A stretch of 53,995 nt of DNA, taken from NCBI GenBank assembly GCA_043754435.1, contig JAYUUS010000069.1, forward strand, positions 1-53,995, read 5' to 3'. Below are positions 8,435 through 20,000 of this stretch, piece by piece. The notes under the pieces are model-generated. The model made no database searches and was not told the DNA's origin. It worked only from the letters and a program-made list of their open reading frames with translations. The first letter of the stretch is position 1. Each line of letters opens with the position of its first letter. A program made the translations under genes and the position numbers. This DNA comes from JANNYA01 sp043754435. Lineage in GTDB: Bacteria; Pseudomonadota; Gammaproteobacteria; Xanthomonadales; SZUA-5.

Positions 8435-11400
8435 TTCGCACCTACTTACGCTCGTTTCTTGCACTTTTATTCGGTACCTTACTTACAAGTGCCGCCAATG
8501 CAGCCATTTCCGTGACACCGATCACATGGAACGTCGTGGGCCTGGACAGCAACAACGTCATGGTGGGCCCCAACCGCTTTCCCGGCGGGATGCGCGTCTG
8601 TACCGACGCCACGCCCAGCAATGGCAACATTACCGTCACCTGGAACTGGACCACGGCTGACTCGTTCATCAACCTGCGTACGGGATCGCAAAACCCGGTC
8701 GTGCTGTCAGCGCTCGCTGCCAATAGCTGTGCAGATGCCTACTTCGAGATCGAAGTCACTCGCAACGCTAGCGCTTACAACCATACTCGGCGCTATCGCG
8801 TCGATGCCGGCGATTCGAATCCAGGGCTAGTTTCCTCGCCGGTGCCGCGCGAAATCTTCGTTGAGAAGCTGATCTCGCAAAACCGCAATTCGGTGAACAA
8901 CATCCAGTTCGGTACTACGCTCGCTGGCCTGACTTCGGTAGCACCCGGCGGGGCGATGAACTTGGTAGTCGGCAATACCTACTTTATCCGTCTGATCGGT
9001 GGTACCGCCACCCAGGGCTATGAGCAGCTGGAAACCTTTATTGGTTTCTCGAATACGGTCTTTCGAGTACTGAACGTCGATTCGCAGTTTCCGGCCGATA
9101 CCTCGCCCAATGTTGCAAGCCCAGCCAGCACGCTTTATTTAGATGCTTGCCGGTGGGAAAACGACCCGAATAGTCCTAATTATCGCGCCTGCTTAGGCGT
9201 AGGAAAGGCTGGCGGTGCGCCGGTACAAATTACCTACCAAGTGCAGATTATTAGCGGTGGCGGCACGTCGGAATCACTAAATTCGCTGTTTTATGATTTT
9301 TCCGGCAGCAGCTATCACTATAATTCCGATTATTCAGTCGGTGGGCGCATTGCCAATATCATTGATCCAGCTGGATCGACGATCAGCAAGAGCTTTACCC
9401 CGAATGCCATACCTGTCAATGGCACCTCGACTTTGTCGATTGTGATCAATAACCCCAATGCCTCAGCGGTCAGCGGCTACAGCGTAATCGACAACCTGCC
9501 ATCTGGTGTTGTGGTTGCCACACCACCCTCGGCAACCACGACTGGTTGCGGCACGCCTACCTTCGCCCCCACTGCGGGCGCAACCACGCTCACTTTCTCC
9601 AATGGCACGATAGGCGCAACCAGCAGTTGCACTTTTAGTGTCAAAGTGACCAGTGCCGCGGTTAATACTTATAACAACACCACCAATGCTTTGCTGATCG
9701 ATGGAGTTACAACTGGGCAAACCGCCTCGGCATCTCTTATGGTAAGCAATGCGCCAGCACCGCCTGCGTGCACCAATGGACTGGAGCTGGCGACCTGGAC
9801 TATGCCAACTGCGGCTGGAACGACAACGCCACCGGCTTTTACCTTCAAAAGCGGTCGCGTGACTACAGCTGCGGCCACCTTTACCGCCAGGGCAGGAACC
9901 GGAACTAACACCATCGACACCACGACGATCGGATCGACCTCCGGGGTAAATTCCTGGTCAGGCGTGGGCTGGAACTCAGCAACAGGAGCACCGGCCTTCA
10001 ATGTGGCGTCATTTTTCAAATTTCAGCTCAGCACGAACAACTTTACCAATGTTTCCATGCAGCTGCGTGCCAACCCCATCGGCGGTGGCAGCGCTTGGGC
10101 CAGCCCTGGCAATAATGAGTTGTATTTCCGTTCAAGTACCGACGACACCAACTATACCGGAGCCACTTTTACCCAAATCTCCCGTGACACATGGAACACA
10201 CCTGCGGCATTTCTTGCGGCTCCAACAGGCGGGACAGACACCTATTTTAGGATAACAGCGGCAGGTGTTAGCGGCGGCGGCGGCGGCTCGAGTGCGCAAC
10301 TGCTTCTGGATGACGTCGTTTTCACCGGCTGCGGTGTGCCGGAACATCCCCTTCTCACGAAGGCTTTTAATCCAACCACCATTGGTGTGAATGGCATTTC
10401 CACGCTGACCTTCACGCTCAACAACGAAAACAATATCGCGCTGACTGGCGCGGCATTCACCGATGCGCTGCCCGCGGGCATCCAAGTCGCCGCGACTCCA
10501 GCGGTTAGCTCTACCTGTGGTACCTGGACCCCGGCACCAGTAGCCGGTAACACCACCCTCACCTTCACCGGCGGGACGATCCCGGCGCGCGTCGGCACCA
10601 CCAATGGCAGTTGCACGCTTTCCGTGAATGTCACAGCAACTTCGGCCGGCGCGCGCACCAATGTCAGCGGCCCGATCTCCACCACGCAGACCGGCACCAA
10701 CTCCGGGCCAACCGGGTCGGCCACGGCCTCGCTTAATGCGATCCTGCCACCGGTGCTTTCCAAGCAGTTTGCGCCGAGTGGAATTATCATCGGCGGGGTC
10801 AGCACCTTGACCTTTACGATCACCAATCCGAATCCCAGCGATGCGCTGGCCAGCGTGGCGTTTTCCGATACCTTCCCTGTGGCACCAGGTGCGATGGTGG
10901 TGGCATCCCCTGCCTCACCAACCAATACCTGTAGTCCTGCGGGCACCTGGACCACCACGGTCGGTGCAGGATCGGTCTCATTGACCGGTGCTGGGGTTCC
11001 GGCAGGCGGCAGTTGTACCGTGAGCGTCAATGTCACGGCGCCCAACATTGGCACCTATAACAACACCAGCGGCAATGTCTCGCACATCGTCAATGGGGTA
11101 ACCGTCAATGGCAACACAGCGAGCGCGGCCTTGCTGGTCAAAACGGCTACCCCCGCCATTTCGCTACTGAAGCAAGTCAGCATCAGCGCCTCAGGCCCTT
11201 GGTTCTCGTATCTTGCGGTACCGCTGAACACACCTCTTTTCTACCAGTTCACCGTGGAAAACACCGGCGATGTTGCTTTGGTCAGGCCGGCCACTCCCGG
11301 CTTCGTCACGGACTCAAGTGTGCCCGGACCGAATGTCAACACCACCAGTTGCTTTGCCGGTTGGTCTAATCCGCTGCCGGTGGCCGCACCAGGTAACAAC

Positions 11401-14400
11401 AACCACATCAATGCCTGCGTCGTCGGACCAATCAATGCCGTGGCCTCAGGTGTGGTTAACACCGGCACGGCGAGCAGCCCGACCGGCCCCTCGACCGCTA
11501 CCTCGGTCGCCAGGTATGGGATCACCGGGCTAACCTTGGTCAAGAGCGCTGGGGTAAGCGTCTACGGCTATGCCGGGCAGGTGATCAGCTACAGCTTTTT
11601 AGTCACCAATAGCGGCAACGCTATCTTGAGCGGCCCGGTGCTGATTAACGATAACCTTACAACGAACGAAAGCTGCCCGGCATTGAGCACCGTCGGCGAT
11701 TTTGATAATTTCTTTGATCCAGGCGAGTCGATTACCTGTAGTGCGACTTACACCATTTTGGCGGCGGATCTCGTTGCGGGGACAGTCAATAATATTGCTT
11801 CCGCTTCCGCCGGCGGCGCTAACTCGCCCACCGCTAACGTTACCATCACCTACACCGCAGATTTTGGCGATCTGCCGGACTCCGGGGTTGGCGTTGGCGC
11901 CGCAAATTATCGAACTTTGCGGGCAGACAGTGGCCCGAGTCATGTCGTTATTGCAGGGCTGTTCTTGGGTTCCCTCATTGATGCGGAAACCCAAGCGCAG
12001 CAAAATACGGCTGCAGATGGCGATGACTCTAACGTGTCGGACGATGAAGATGGGCTGGTGAGTGTGACTTTTGCGACGGTTGGGAGTAGCTGCTCGGCGG
12101 TCACGCTACGATTCAATGCCACGGCCCCTAACGGCGCATCGACGATTTTAAATGTATTCGTTGACCGCAATGGTGATGGTGATTTTGAAGATGTGGCAGA
12201 AACCGGTTCGACGACCTTCACCGGCACCGCCGCCTCTGGCGGGATCAATGTCGTCTTGCCAGCGCGTGCCACGGTCGATTGCTTCGGGCCTTTCACTCCC
12301 GGCGGTATTGTCGGAATTCGCGCACGCTTGGCGCTGGCGAGCGACACGAGTGCGGTAACGCAGGCCAATGCAGCAACTTTGCAAGGCGGCGCAGTCGCAA
12401 GCGGTGAGGTCGAAGATTACAGCACGGCCACTTTTGGCACCGTCCCCGTCACCCTATCCAACGTTGAAGTCAAAGAATCCGGCAGCGAATTAGTCGTGAA
12501 CTTCAACACCGCAACTGAAGCCGGCACCTTGGGCTATCGCGTCCTGGCCGATATTGGCAAAGGCGTGCAAGCCCGCGTCGAAATTGGCAGTGTCGCCTCT
12601 AAAGCCATTGACAGCTTGCGCGAGCAGTCCTATTCCGTGCGTGCGCGCAATCCGGGTGCGGATCAAGTCTGGATCGAAGAAAGCGCGGTGGATGGCAAAG
12701 CGACTCTGTACGGCCCTTATAAGGTGGGCAGTTCGGTGGGTGAAATCGGTCTAGCGAAGCCTTTGGACTGGGTGGCGGTCAACTCTGAACAACGTAGCTT
12801 CCGTGCTGCGCGCGAAACGCTGTTGCGTGGCTTGAGTGAAAAGTCCGCAGAAATACGCGTCAGCAGCGATGGCTGGGTGCGCATCACGCAGGCGCAACTG
12901 GCTGCGGCTGGGGTGGATTTGTCCGGCCAGCAGGCGAATAACATTGCGGTACGTTTGGGCAGTGAAACGCTGCCAGCGCGGGTGAATTTGGCGGACAAGA
13001 CGTTTGGCCCAGGCAGCACGATTGAGTTTTTTGCGAAAGCGGTGAAAAACAGCCTGTACACGACGACGGCGGTGTATCGCATTGAAATTGGTCGAGCTTT
13101 GGCGTTGGCGGAAGTGGATGCACGCACGACCGGTTTGAGCGTGGGCCCTGAAGTGCCGGCTGTGGCGGATACGTTAGTGTTGAACAACAACACCACCTAT
13201 AGCTTCAGCTCGCCAATTGAAGACCCGTGGTTTAGCTTCCGCGCCCTGCGCAGTGGCGGTGCGGCTGTAGGTGTGGGCAGTATCAACTTCACCTTGACAG
13301 ATCGCGTGGCACCAGCTCCGGTTGCAGGTAACGGCGCGCCTAAGCCCAGTGTGTCGGCCCTGCTAACGGCCGATGAAACGCTAGAAGTCAGCTTCTGGGG
13401 TGGCTTGGATTATGCCGGTAGCACGCCAGATCACTTGGCGGTATTCAAGCTCAATGGCACGGTTTTAGGGCAAGCACAATTTGACGGTTTTGCCGCGCGC
13501 ACCCAGCGGTTTAAGCTACCCCAAGGCAGCTTGTTGAGCGGCGCCAATACTTTCACGGTGGAATTGCCAAACAGCACGGGCTATGCGGCGGATATCGTGA
13601 ATGTGGAATCGGTTTCTGTGGGCTACACGCGCAAGCTGAGCCCGCAAGCGGATCGCCTGAGCGTGGTGTTACCGGAAACGCCGATCGCAGCACTCATTCG
13701 CGGCGGCGGTGCCGATCAGCTCAACGCCAGCACTTTTGTCGTAACCGGTCTCAGCGGTGCGCCCATGGTTGCGGTGCTAGAGCGTGCTGGTGCGCAAAGC
13801 CTGCTGAAAACCGATGCAGTCAGTGCCGGTAGTTTGCGCATTGAACTGGCAGCACAGGCGGGCGACCGCTTGAGCCTGATGCCGATTGAGAATGGCGTGC
13901 TGCCAACGGCGGCGATTGCGCTGACAGATCCGATTGCGGGCACAAAAGCCAGCTATTTGATTATCAGCCACCCGAGCTTTATCGCGAACTTGAGCCCGCT
14001 GGTCTTGGCCAAGCAGAGCCAAGGTTTTAGCGTCAAAGTGGTGGATGTGGAAGCGATTTATCGCTACTACAGCGCCGGTGTGGTTGACCCAGCGGCGATC
14101 CAGCTGGCGATCCGACGTGCGCAGCAGCAGTTGGGAACCACGCACGTCTTGTTAGTGGGTGGTGATACCTACGACTATCAAAACGTGCTGGGCATTAACT
14201 CGGTCAGCTTCATTCCGACCAACTACCGCCGCTCTGGACCAATCATTGCGTTTATGCCTAGCGATGCGGTGTATGCCGATACAGACGGTAATGGCGTGCC
14301 GAACGTGGCGATTGGCCGCTGGCCGGTGCGCACGCTGGCTGAGTTGAACGCTCTGTTGGGAAAAAGTTTGAGCTATCAAAACACGCATAAAGCCTTGTTT

Positions 14401-14970
14401 ATCAGTGATCGCAGCTTGAATGGCACAAGCTACGCCAGCCAAGCGGCACCACTGGCGAATTTGCTGGGGCAAAACTGGACAACAGGCCAGCTGAGCTTGG
14501 ACAGCTATGCCAGTGGTCAAGCGGCCACCGCTAGGGCGGACATCGTTAGTAATTTGGAAGGCGGCACGAGCCTATTGAGCTACTACGGCCACAGCGCGCC
14601 AGCGAGCTGGAGCCGCGAAGGTCTGGTTACCGCAAATCAAGTCAGCGGCGGCCTGTTCAACACGGTAAATCAGCCGTTTGCGACGGTTCAGCTAGGCTGC
14701 TGGGGCACGTATTTTGTCGAGCCAACTAGCACGACGGTGGCGCATCAGATGTTGCTGATGCCCAAGGGTGCGGCAGCGGTGTTGGGGTCGACCAGCCTGA
14801 CCGAATCCAGCAGTGATATTGCCCTGGCGAACAACCTGCTGCCGCGTTTGAACAGCAACAGCTTAGGCGATGCCCTACTGCAAGCACAGCAAGCGGTGGC
14901 GAATGAGTTGCCGGGTGCGAAGGATGTGATTCTGGGTGGCGCGTTGCTTGGGGATCCGGCGTTGAAATAG
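8431..14970 (+). CDS. Giant secreted protein: DUF11 repeats, GEVED domains and C-terminal C25 (gingipain-type) cysteine peptidase
   Basis: This 2179-residue protein begins with a signal peptide (LALLFGTLLTSAANA). Tandem DUF11-type modules start near residues 318, 640 and 771 (SKSFTPNAIPVNG, TKAFNPTTIGVNG, SKQFAPSG), with two more divergent ones near 906 and 1031. A separate beta-rich module lies at about 443-640. A GEVED-type region follows (ADFGDLPDSG near 1144, GEVEDY at 1325-1330). The C-terminal 340 residues form a peptidase C25 domain, with the catalytic pair His2054 (YYGHSAP) and Cys2090 (QLGCWGTYF). The protein stops right after this domain and no Por-type sorting tail follows. Ribosome site GGAG lies 11 bp before the ATG. 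Secreted proteolysis at the cell surface is the likely role, but substrate and route beyond Sec are unknown. Confidence 0.92.
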   Translation: MIRTYLRSFLALLFGTLLTSAANAAISVTPITWNVVGLDSNNVMVGPNRFPGGMRVCTDATPSNGNITVTWNWTTADSFINLRTGSQNPVVLSALAANSCADAYFEIEVTRNASAYNHTRRYRVDAGDSNPGLVSSPVPREIFVEKLISQNRNSVNNIQFGTTLAGLTSVAPGGAMNLVVGNTYFIRLIGGTATQGYEQLETFIGFSNTVFRVLNVDSQFPADTSPNVASPASTLYLDACRWENDPNSPNYRACLGVGKAGGAPVQITYQVQIISGGGTSESLNSLFYDFSGSSYHYNSDYSVGGRIANIIDPAGSTISKSFTPNAIPVNGTSTLSIVINNPNASAVSGYSVIDNLPSGVVVATPPSATTTGCGTPTFAPTAGATTLTFSNGTIGATSSCTFSVKVTSAAVNTYNNTTNALLIDGVTTGQTASASLMVSNAPAPPACTNGLELATWTMPTAAGTTTPPAFTFKSGRVTTAAATFTARAGTGTNTIDTTTIGSTSGVNSWSGVGWNSATGAPAFNVASFFKFQLSTNNFTNVSMQLRANPIGGGSAWASPGNNELYFRSSTDDTNYTGATFTQISRDTWNTPAAFLAAPTGGTDTYFRITAAGVSGGGGGSSAQLLLDDVVFTGCGVPEHPLLTKAFNPTTIGVNGISTLTFTLNNENNIALTGAAFTDALPAGIQVAATPAVSSTCGTWTPAPVAGNTTLTFTGGTIPARVGTTNGSCTLSVNVTATSAGARTNVSGPISTTQTGTNSGPTGSATASLNAILPPVLSKQFAPSGIIIGGVSTLTFTITNPNPSDALASVAFSDTFPVAPGAMVVASPASPTNTCSPAGTWTTTVGAGSVSLTGAGVPAGGSCTVSVNVTAPNIGTYNNTSGNVSHIVNGVTVNGNTASAALLVKTATPAISLLKQVSISASGPWFSYLAVPLNTPLFYQFTVENTGDVALVRPATPGFVTDSSVPGPNVNTTSCFAGWSNPLPVAAPGNNNHINACVVGPINAVASGVVNTGTASSPTGPSTATSVARYGITGLTLVKSAGVSVYGYAGQVISYSFLVTNSGNAILSGPVLINDNLTTNESCPALSTVGDFDNFFDPGESITCSATYTILAADLVAGTVNNIASASAGGANSPTANVTITYTADFGDLPDSGVGVGAANYRTLRADSGPSHVVIAGLFLGSLIDAETQAQQNTAADGDDSNVSDDEDGLVSVTFATVGSSCSAVTLRFNATAPNGASTILNVFVDRNGDGDFEDVAETGSTTFTGTAASGGINVVLPARATVDCFGPFTPGGIVGIRARLALASDTSAVTQANAATLQGGAVASGEVEDYSTATFGTVPVTLSNVEVKESGSELVVNFNTATEAGTLGYRVLADIGKGVQARVEIGSVASKAIDSLREQSYSVRARNPGADQVWIEESAVDGKATLYGPYKVGSSVGEIGLAKPLDWVAVNSEQRSFRAARETLLRGLSEKSAEIRVSSDGWVRITQAQLAAAGVDLSGQQANNIAVRLGSETLPARVNLADKTFGPGSTIEFFAKAVKNSLYTTTAVYRIEIGRALALAEVDARTTGLSVGPEVPAVADTLVLNNNTTYSFSSPIEDPWFSFRALRSGGAAVGVGSINFTLTDRVAPAPVAGNGAPKPSVSALLTADETLEVSFWGGLDYAGSTPDHLAVFKLNGTVLGQAQFDGFAARTQRFKLPQGSLLSGANTFTVELPNSTGYAADIVNVESVSVGYTRKLSPQADRLSVVLPETPIAALIRGGGADQLNASTFVVTGLSGAPMVAVLERAGAQSLLKTDAVSAGSLRIELAAQAGDRLSLMPIENGVLPTAAIALTDPIAGTKASYLIISHPSFIANLSPLVLAKQSQGFSVKVVDVEAIYRYYSAGVVDPAAIQLAIRRAQQQLGTTHVLLVGGDTYDYQNVLGINSVSFIPTNYRRSGPIIAFMPSDAVYADTDGNGVPNVAIGRWPVRTLAELNALLGKSLSYQNTHKALFISDRSLNGTSYASQAAPLANLLGQNWTTGQLSLDSYASGQAATARADIVSNLEGGTSLLSYYGHSAPASWSREGLVTANQVSGGLFNTVNQPFATVQLGCWGTYFVEPTSTTVAHQMLLMPKGAAAVLGSTSLTESSSDIALANNLLPRLNSNSLGDALLQAQQAVANELPGAKDVILGGALLGDPALK

Positions 14971-14997
14971 GTTCAGTTACACGCTGATATAGATTGT

Positions 14998-15032
14998 AAA
15001 AAGGCCCGCCAAATTATTTGGCGGGCCTTTTT
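14998..15032 (+). terminator. Strong intrinsic terminator of the DUF11-C25 gene
   Basis: A perfect 16-bp inverted repeat (14998-15013 and 15017-15032, core GGCCCGCC/GGCGGGCC) with a three-base TTA loop ends in a T run. It lies 28 bp after the giant gene stop. The A/T flanks make it usable in both directions, but the convergent amine oxidase gene ends 260 bp away. Nothing recognisable lies between 15033 and 15292. Confidence 0.92.
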
Positions 15033-15292
15033 ATTCCATATCTAATTCAAAACCGTAATCGCCGCTGGTTTAACCTAGAAAACTCAGTTGGACGTGCCCG
15101 AGTGTGCTTTTTTCGGCTTGTCCGGCGAGGCGTGACGACGCGGCATAGTCATTCTCTGCAAGGAGGAAACAACGAAGGTGGACGAGTCGAAAAAGGTGCA
15201 ATCGGGTGCGTAGCGCTTATCCCCCATTTGGTGCGGTTCGAAAAAGCCCAGAAATCCATACTCAGCATAACTTTTCTAGCGCTAGGGCGCGG

Positions 15293-17062
15293 TCAACTGA
15301 GTTTTTTAGGTTTAACGCGCAACGCCAAATTTGGTCCATATTGAAACAGATCCGGCCTTTGCGTCATTGGCGAGCCCGGATACATCGCAGCAGCGCCTAA
15401 GAACTGCTGCGCAATCGCGCTGGCGGCGTTCATGCCGGTCTGAAAGGCGCTTTCAATCCAGCCGCCGCACCAACCGATACTATCCCCAGCTAGATAGATG
15501 CCGTTGCCAGTTAAAAAATGCGAGTACAGGCGCTGGTTGTAGCTATCTTGCCCGGGCAGATTGAGTTTAAACGCGCCGTAGTAGTTCGGCTGCAGCTGCC
15601 AATCGATCATCTGCGTCAGCCCGGGCACTAGGTTTGCCTCCAAGGCCGCGACAAATTCGGGCTGCGTGCTGCGAATCGACTGCAAACAGAGGCCTAAGCG
15701 CTGCATCGGATCGCCAATCGCCAGCAATTTAGTCGAATCGTCACCCCAGGTGTAGCTAATCAAGACCACTCCGTAACCCACGCCCGGTGTTTCCGGGGTG
15801 TAATCCAGGCAATACAGGCCGCGCACCAGTGTGTCGGATTGAATATTCGACGGCAGCGGGGAACCCGTTTGCCAAAATTTCGATTTCGTCACCACGAAGA
15901 GCTTGGAAGAATTCATCAAATGCAGCTGGCGCACCGCTGAGGATACCGCCTGCGGCAGCACTTGTTGCTCGCCATCCGTTAGGTTCATATCAACCTGCAT
16001 GGCGCGATTCGTGGTGGCAACGACCACGGCATCAAATTGAAAAGTGCCAGAATCGGTAAAGACTTGCACGGGTAGGGGCAGCGTGGAATTTTTGCGAATT
16101 TGCCGCACCATTTGTTCAAACTGAACACAGCCGCCGAGCGTCAAACCGGGCCGATTTGGATCCGGCTGGGCATTTAAGAAGCCATCCACCAAGCTGGCGA
16201 TGCCGCCCGGATAGAACTGCTGATCGGACTCCAAGCCATTGATAATCAGGCGCGCAATCTCGGCAAAATTGACGCCGTAGAGCGGCCCAAAACCGCCTGA
16301 CCCCACGCCAAGCGCGCCGAACAGTTCAAAATCATCACCCGACCAGGGCTGCGTTAAGCCATAGGCCGCATAGTTTTCGACAAATGCTTGCACTAGGCCT
16401 TGATAGAAAGAAATTGTGCTGTAGCCCTGTTCGGGGTCAAAGCCAACGCTGCTGTAAACCAACGATTGCCAGCTTGCTTGCGCGGTAGCAAAATCTTGCG
16501 GGGTTGCGTTGGTCAACAAGGTACTTAGGCCGCTGAGCTTGTTCGCGAGCGCATTCCAGCCGGTCGACACATTATCAAAAATAGCCGGCGGGTTGCCGCC
16601 TGCGGGCCAGTTGTAGGCAGCGTTGCGATAGATAATTTGCGTGTCGACTTTGCCCGGGTCGGGAAACTGGCCGCCGGGCTGCACGCCGAATAGTGCGCAG
16701 TAGTAGTTAAACAGCTGTTCGCACGGCGGCACCCGCATCGCGCCCATCTCAAATGCAATGGGCTGCCCGGGGATTGGGTACTGAGTATACAAACGGCCAC
16801 CGGCCCTGTTGCTGGCCTCAAAAATACTCACGTTCGCACCCAACTGCAGCAATTGATACGCAGCAATCAAGCCCGCCGCGCCAGAGCCGACAATGCCAAT
16901 GCTGCGCCCTTGCAAAGAGCCGGACGCGATGCGGCCGTGATTAGCGTTGAGATAGCCGACAAAGTTATACAGCAAGTCAATATAGGTTTTGGGTGCGCTG
17001 GCTGGGCTGGGTGCGGCAGCGGTTAGGGTGTTGCCGATGGAAACTTTGCTGATGAATGACAT
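15293..17062 (-). CDS. Flavin-containing amine oxidase family protein
   Basis: This 589-residue flavoprotein carries an FAD-binding dinucleotide motif at residues 55-66 (GIVGSGAAGLIAA), the acidic residue of the Rossmann fold in SIFEAS (Glu82) and the GGRLYT motif typical of monoamine/L-amino-acid oxidases (88-93). The C-terminus has the second FAD contact region GNGIYLAGDSIGWCGGWIESAFQTGMNAA. The family oxidises primary amines or L-amino acids, or acts as tryptophan 2-monooxygenase; the substrate cannot be read from sequence. There is no signal peptide. An N-terminal segment of about 50 residues precedes the flavin motif. The gene ends downstream of the giant protein gene in convergent orientation and starts 21 bp after the kinase-fusion gene ends, so they could share a transcript. 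Confidence 0.9.
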   Translation of the reverse strand: MSFISKVSIGNTLTAAAPSPASAPKTYIDLLYNFVGYLNANHGRIASGSLQGRSIGIVGSGAAGLIAAYQLLQLGANVSIFEASNRAGGRLYTQYPIPGQPIAFEMGAMRVPPCEQLFNYYCALFGVQPGGQFPDPGKVDTQIIYRNAAYNWPAGGNPPAIFDNVSTGWNALANKLSGLSTLLTNATPQDFATAQASWQSLVYSSVGFDPEQGYSTISFYQGLVQAFVENYAAYGLTQPWSGDDFELFGALGVGSGGFGPLYGVNFAEIARLIINGLESDQQFYPGGIASLVDGFLNAQPDPNRPGLTLGGCVQFEQMVRQIRKNSTLPLPVQVFTDSGTFQFDAVVVATTNRAMQVDMNLTDGEQQVLPQAVSSAVRQLHLMNSSKLFVVTKSKFWQTGSPLPSNIQSDTLVRGLYCLDYTPETPGVGYGVVLISYTWGDDSTKLLAIGDPMQRLGLCLQSIRSTQPEFVAALEANLVPGLTQMIDWQLQPNYYGAFKLNLPGQDSYNQRLYSHFLTGNGIYLAGDSIGWCGGWIESAFQTGMNAASAIAQQFLGAAAMYPGSPMTQRPDLFQYGPNLALRVKPKKLS

Positions 17063-17083
17063 GGGTGCGCCTTTAGAATGGAG

Positions 17084-20000
17084 CTAGATTGACAAATGAG
17101 CGCGGTTGCGCCCCGCGTTTTTAGCTTGATACAGCGCGCCATCGGCCGCGTTAATGAGGGACTCAATTTTGTCCGGGTGCAGCCGCAACGTATGGGCGAT
17201 ACCTAAGCTCATCGTCACCTGCGGCGCAGCACGCGCTTGTGTGTGCGGCAGCGCCAATGCGTACACGGCTTGATTGGCGATCTCGGCACAGCGCAGCGCC
17301 GCTTGCGCGTCGGTGTCGGGCAAGACAATGACAAATTCCTCGCCGCCGTAGCGCGCCACTAGGCCTAGCGCGCGCGCGGCAAAGGGCAGTGCGAGCGACG
17401 CTAAACATGCGCCAATTTTGCGCAGCACCTCATCGCCCGCTGGGTGGCCATAATGGTCGTTGTAAGCTTTGAAATCATCGACATCGCACAAAATGAAGGC
17501 CACCTCTGCGCCTATCGCGGCCAATTCTGCGCAGCGTTGATCAAAGTTGCGGCGGTTCGGAATTTGGGTCAAGCCATCAATATCGGCCAGCCGTGCTAAG
17601 GCTTGATTTGCATGCTCTAGCGCTCGCGTGCGTTCCGACACCCGCTGCTCTAACTCCTCCGTGTAGCGCTGGCGCGCCCGGTACAGCTCGGCGTTTTCCA
17701 GTGCGATCGCAGCTGAACCCAGCAGCATGCTGACCATCTCCACGCGCTGAAAGCCAAACACGCCCGCAGCACTGTTGTTTTCCAAATAAATCACGCCGCG
17801 CAGCGTGCCGAGTCGCACAATCGGGCACGCCAACACCGAGCGCGTTGCGTGCCGCAGAAAATACGGATCTTCACGAAATGCGGTACGGCGCGGGCCGTCT
17901 TCCATCGTGGTGGCTAGGCTTGAGCGTGCGACGTACAGAATCATTTGTTCCGGGCAGCGGTTAGAGTGGCTAAGCAGCTCATGTACGCGTCCCTCACGAC
18001 TGTCGGCTTCCACATAAAACTGATCATCTTGCTTAAGCACCAGCACGCCGCGCTGCGCACCCGCGTTTTCCACCGCAATTGACAGCAAGCGCAGCAGCAG
18101 CTTGTCAAAATCAATTTCTGACGCGATCACTTCATTGGCTTTGAGCACGCTCAGCAAATCAACCGAGTGCGCGCCGCCGGTTGAGGTACTGGCGTGCGTC
18201 GTTTCTGACAGGCGCGTTGGGCGCGTATCACTTTCGTTGACTTTGATTAAGCAGCCAGCACGTCGGTACAGCTGCTGTGCGTCCGCTTCGACGCCGTGCG
18301 CAAAATGCAGCCCGTGCGCGCGCAGCAATTCGGCTAAATATTGCGTCGCCTGCGCCTGCAACAGCGTGTATCTCATGCGCTGCGCATGCCGAATGGCGGC
18401 TAAGTAGCTGCTGTTTGCCAGATCAAATTCATCGCGCAGCACCGCACCCTCTGCCTGCACCAAAAATTGATAGCCCGCAAAATTATCGCCGTGCAGGGTG
18501 CTTAAATATTCGATGCGCTGAGCAGCAGCGGCAAACTGCGTTGCTAAGCGTGTTGCCTCCGGCCCCTCGGCAAGCCTAGCGCAGCGCGCGCTGCTGATGG
18601 CTAGCTGCACTAAGTTCGAAAAGTTCAGCAGCAGCGTACCCGCAGCCCCGGCTGCGAACAGCGGTTGCGCGCGCTCACACAGCGCTAAACAGCTGGCAAA
18701 ATCATCCGTTATCAGCGCCAGCCGCGCCATTTCCGTTAGCGACTCGCAGACGTCCGTATGATTATTTTGCTGCGCATATTCATTAACGATTGCCGCGCAA
18801 TCCAGAAACTCTGGCATCTGCCCCATCATGCGCTTCAAACAATACCGGCGGATGCGCGCTTGCCCTAGTTCCAAGGGCACATAACGCTCGCAATAATCCG
18901 CCCAACGCTCACAGCTTTGCAGCATTAGCGTGCAGTCGGACGCCTCTACAATGGTCACAATATGCTGGGTGATTAAGCCATAGCTGGCGAACTGTAGATT
19001 GCCGCTTTGGTGCAGCAGCGCCGCACTTTCGCCGGCATCGGCGTACACTTGTGCGTAGGGCCTAGTCCAGCTGAGCGCCATCGCGGTAGCCACCATTTTT
19101 GCGCCGCCGCCATAATAGTCATTACCAAATCGCGCGTGCGTACTGCACGCCATTTCGGCATATTCTGTCGCCTGCGCATGCTTGTCCAGCATGCACAAAA
19201 TCATCGACCACCAGGCAAACGCTAACCCGGCTTGCGGCGTCAGCCCGGTTTTTTTGACGTGCTGCACGCTGCGCGCGGTGACAAATGCCAGCATATCGGG
19301 GCGGCAAAAATACACGCTGATGATCGCTTTATCGTACAGCCCGCTTAACCGAGCCGCAGCGACATCGGCATTTTCCAAGCCCGCCAGAGTGCTCAGCGCT
19401 GCGGGCGCGCACAGCGCTGCAACCAATGCCGATTGCTCTTGCTGCATACGCGCAAACGCTTCCGATTGCTCCGCCGTTGGCAGCAATAATTCATGCCCCA
19501 GCAGTTTCAGCGCCTCTTGCACCGTGCTGAGCGCCTGCATCGGCTGCCCAGAGCTTTGCAGCGCATCGCACATACGTTCCAAAACGCGCGCCTTGCTGAC
19601 CGCGCTTTCCGCCATGAATTTGGCGTGCTCAAACACGTCAATCGCCAATTTCAACTGCCCAGCACTAGCCTGAGCATCGGCAAGCAGCAAATACCATTCC
19701 AAGGTTTGCGCGGGTTCGCGCTGTTGAAAATCCCCAGGCAGCAAGCCCACGGCAAAACTGGCGTATTCCAGCGCCGATTCGTAGGCGGTTTGCGCACGCG
19801 ACTCGAATGCCGCTTTGGCGTTTAAGCGCGCCAGCATTTCGCGTTCGGCATCCGTTTCCAGCAGCGCCACGCCGCGGTTCAGCTGATTGACGACATCAAA
19901 CAGCCCGCGCGCCTGCGTATCATGCCAAAAGCGCCCGATCTGCAAATGCATCAAGGCACGTTCTTGCTCGGGCCGTTCGCGCAGGCTGGCTTCACGGATA

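Noticed and set aside
15033..15292. Plus-strand frame of about 108 codons between the terminator and the amine oxidase gene
   Set aside because: It starts inside the terminator hairpin and has no recognisable domain, so it is treated as non-coding.
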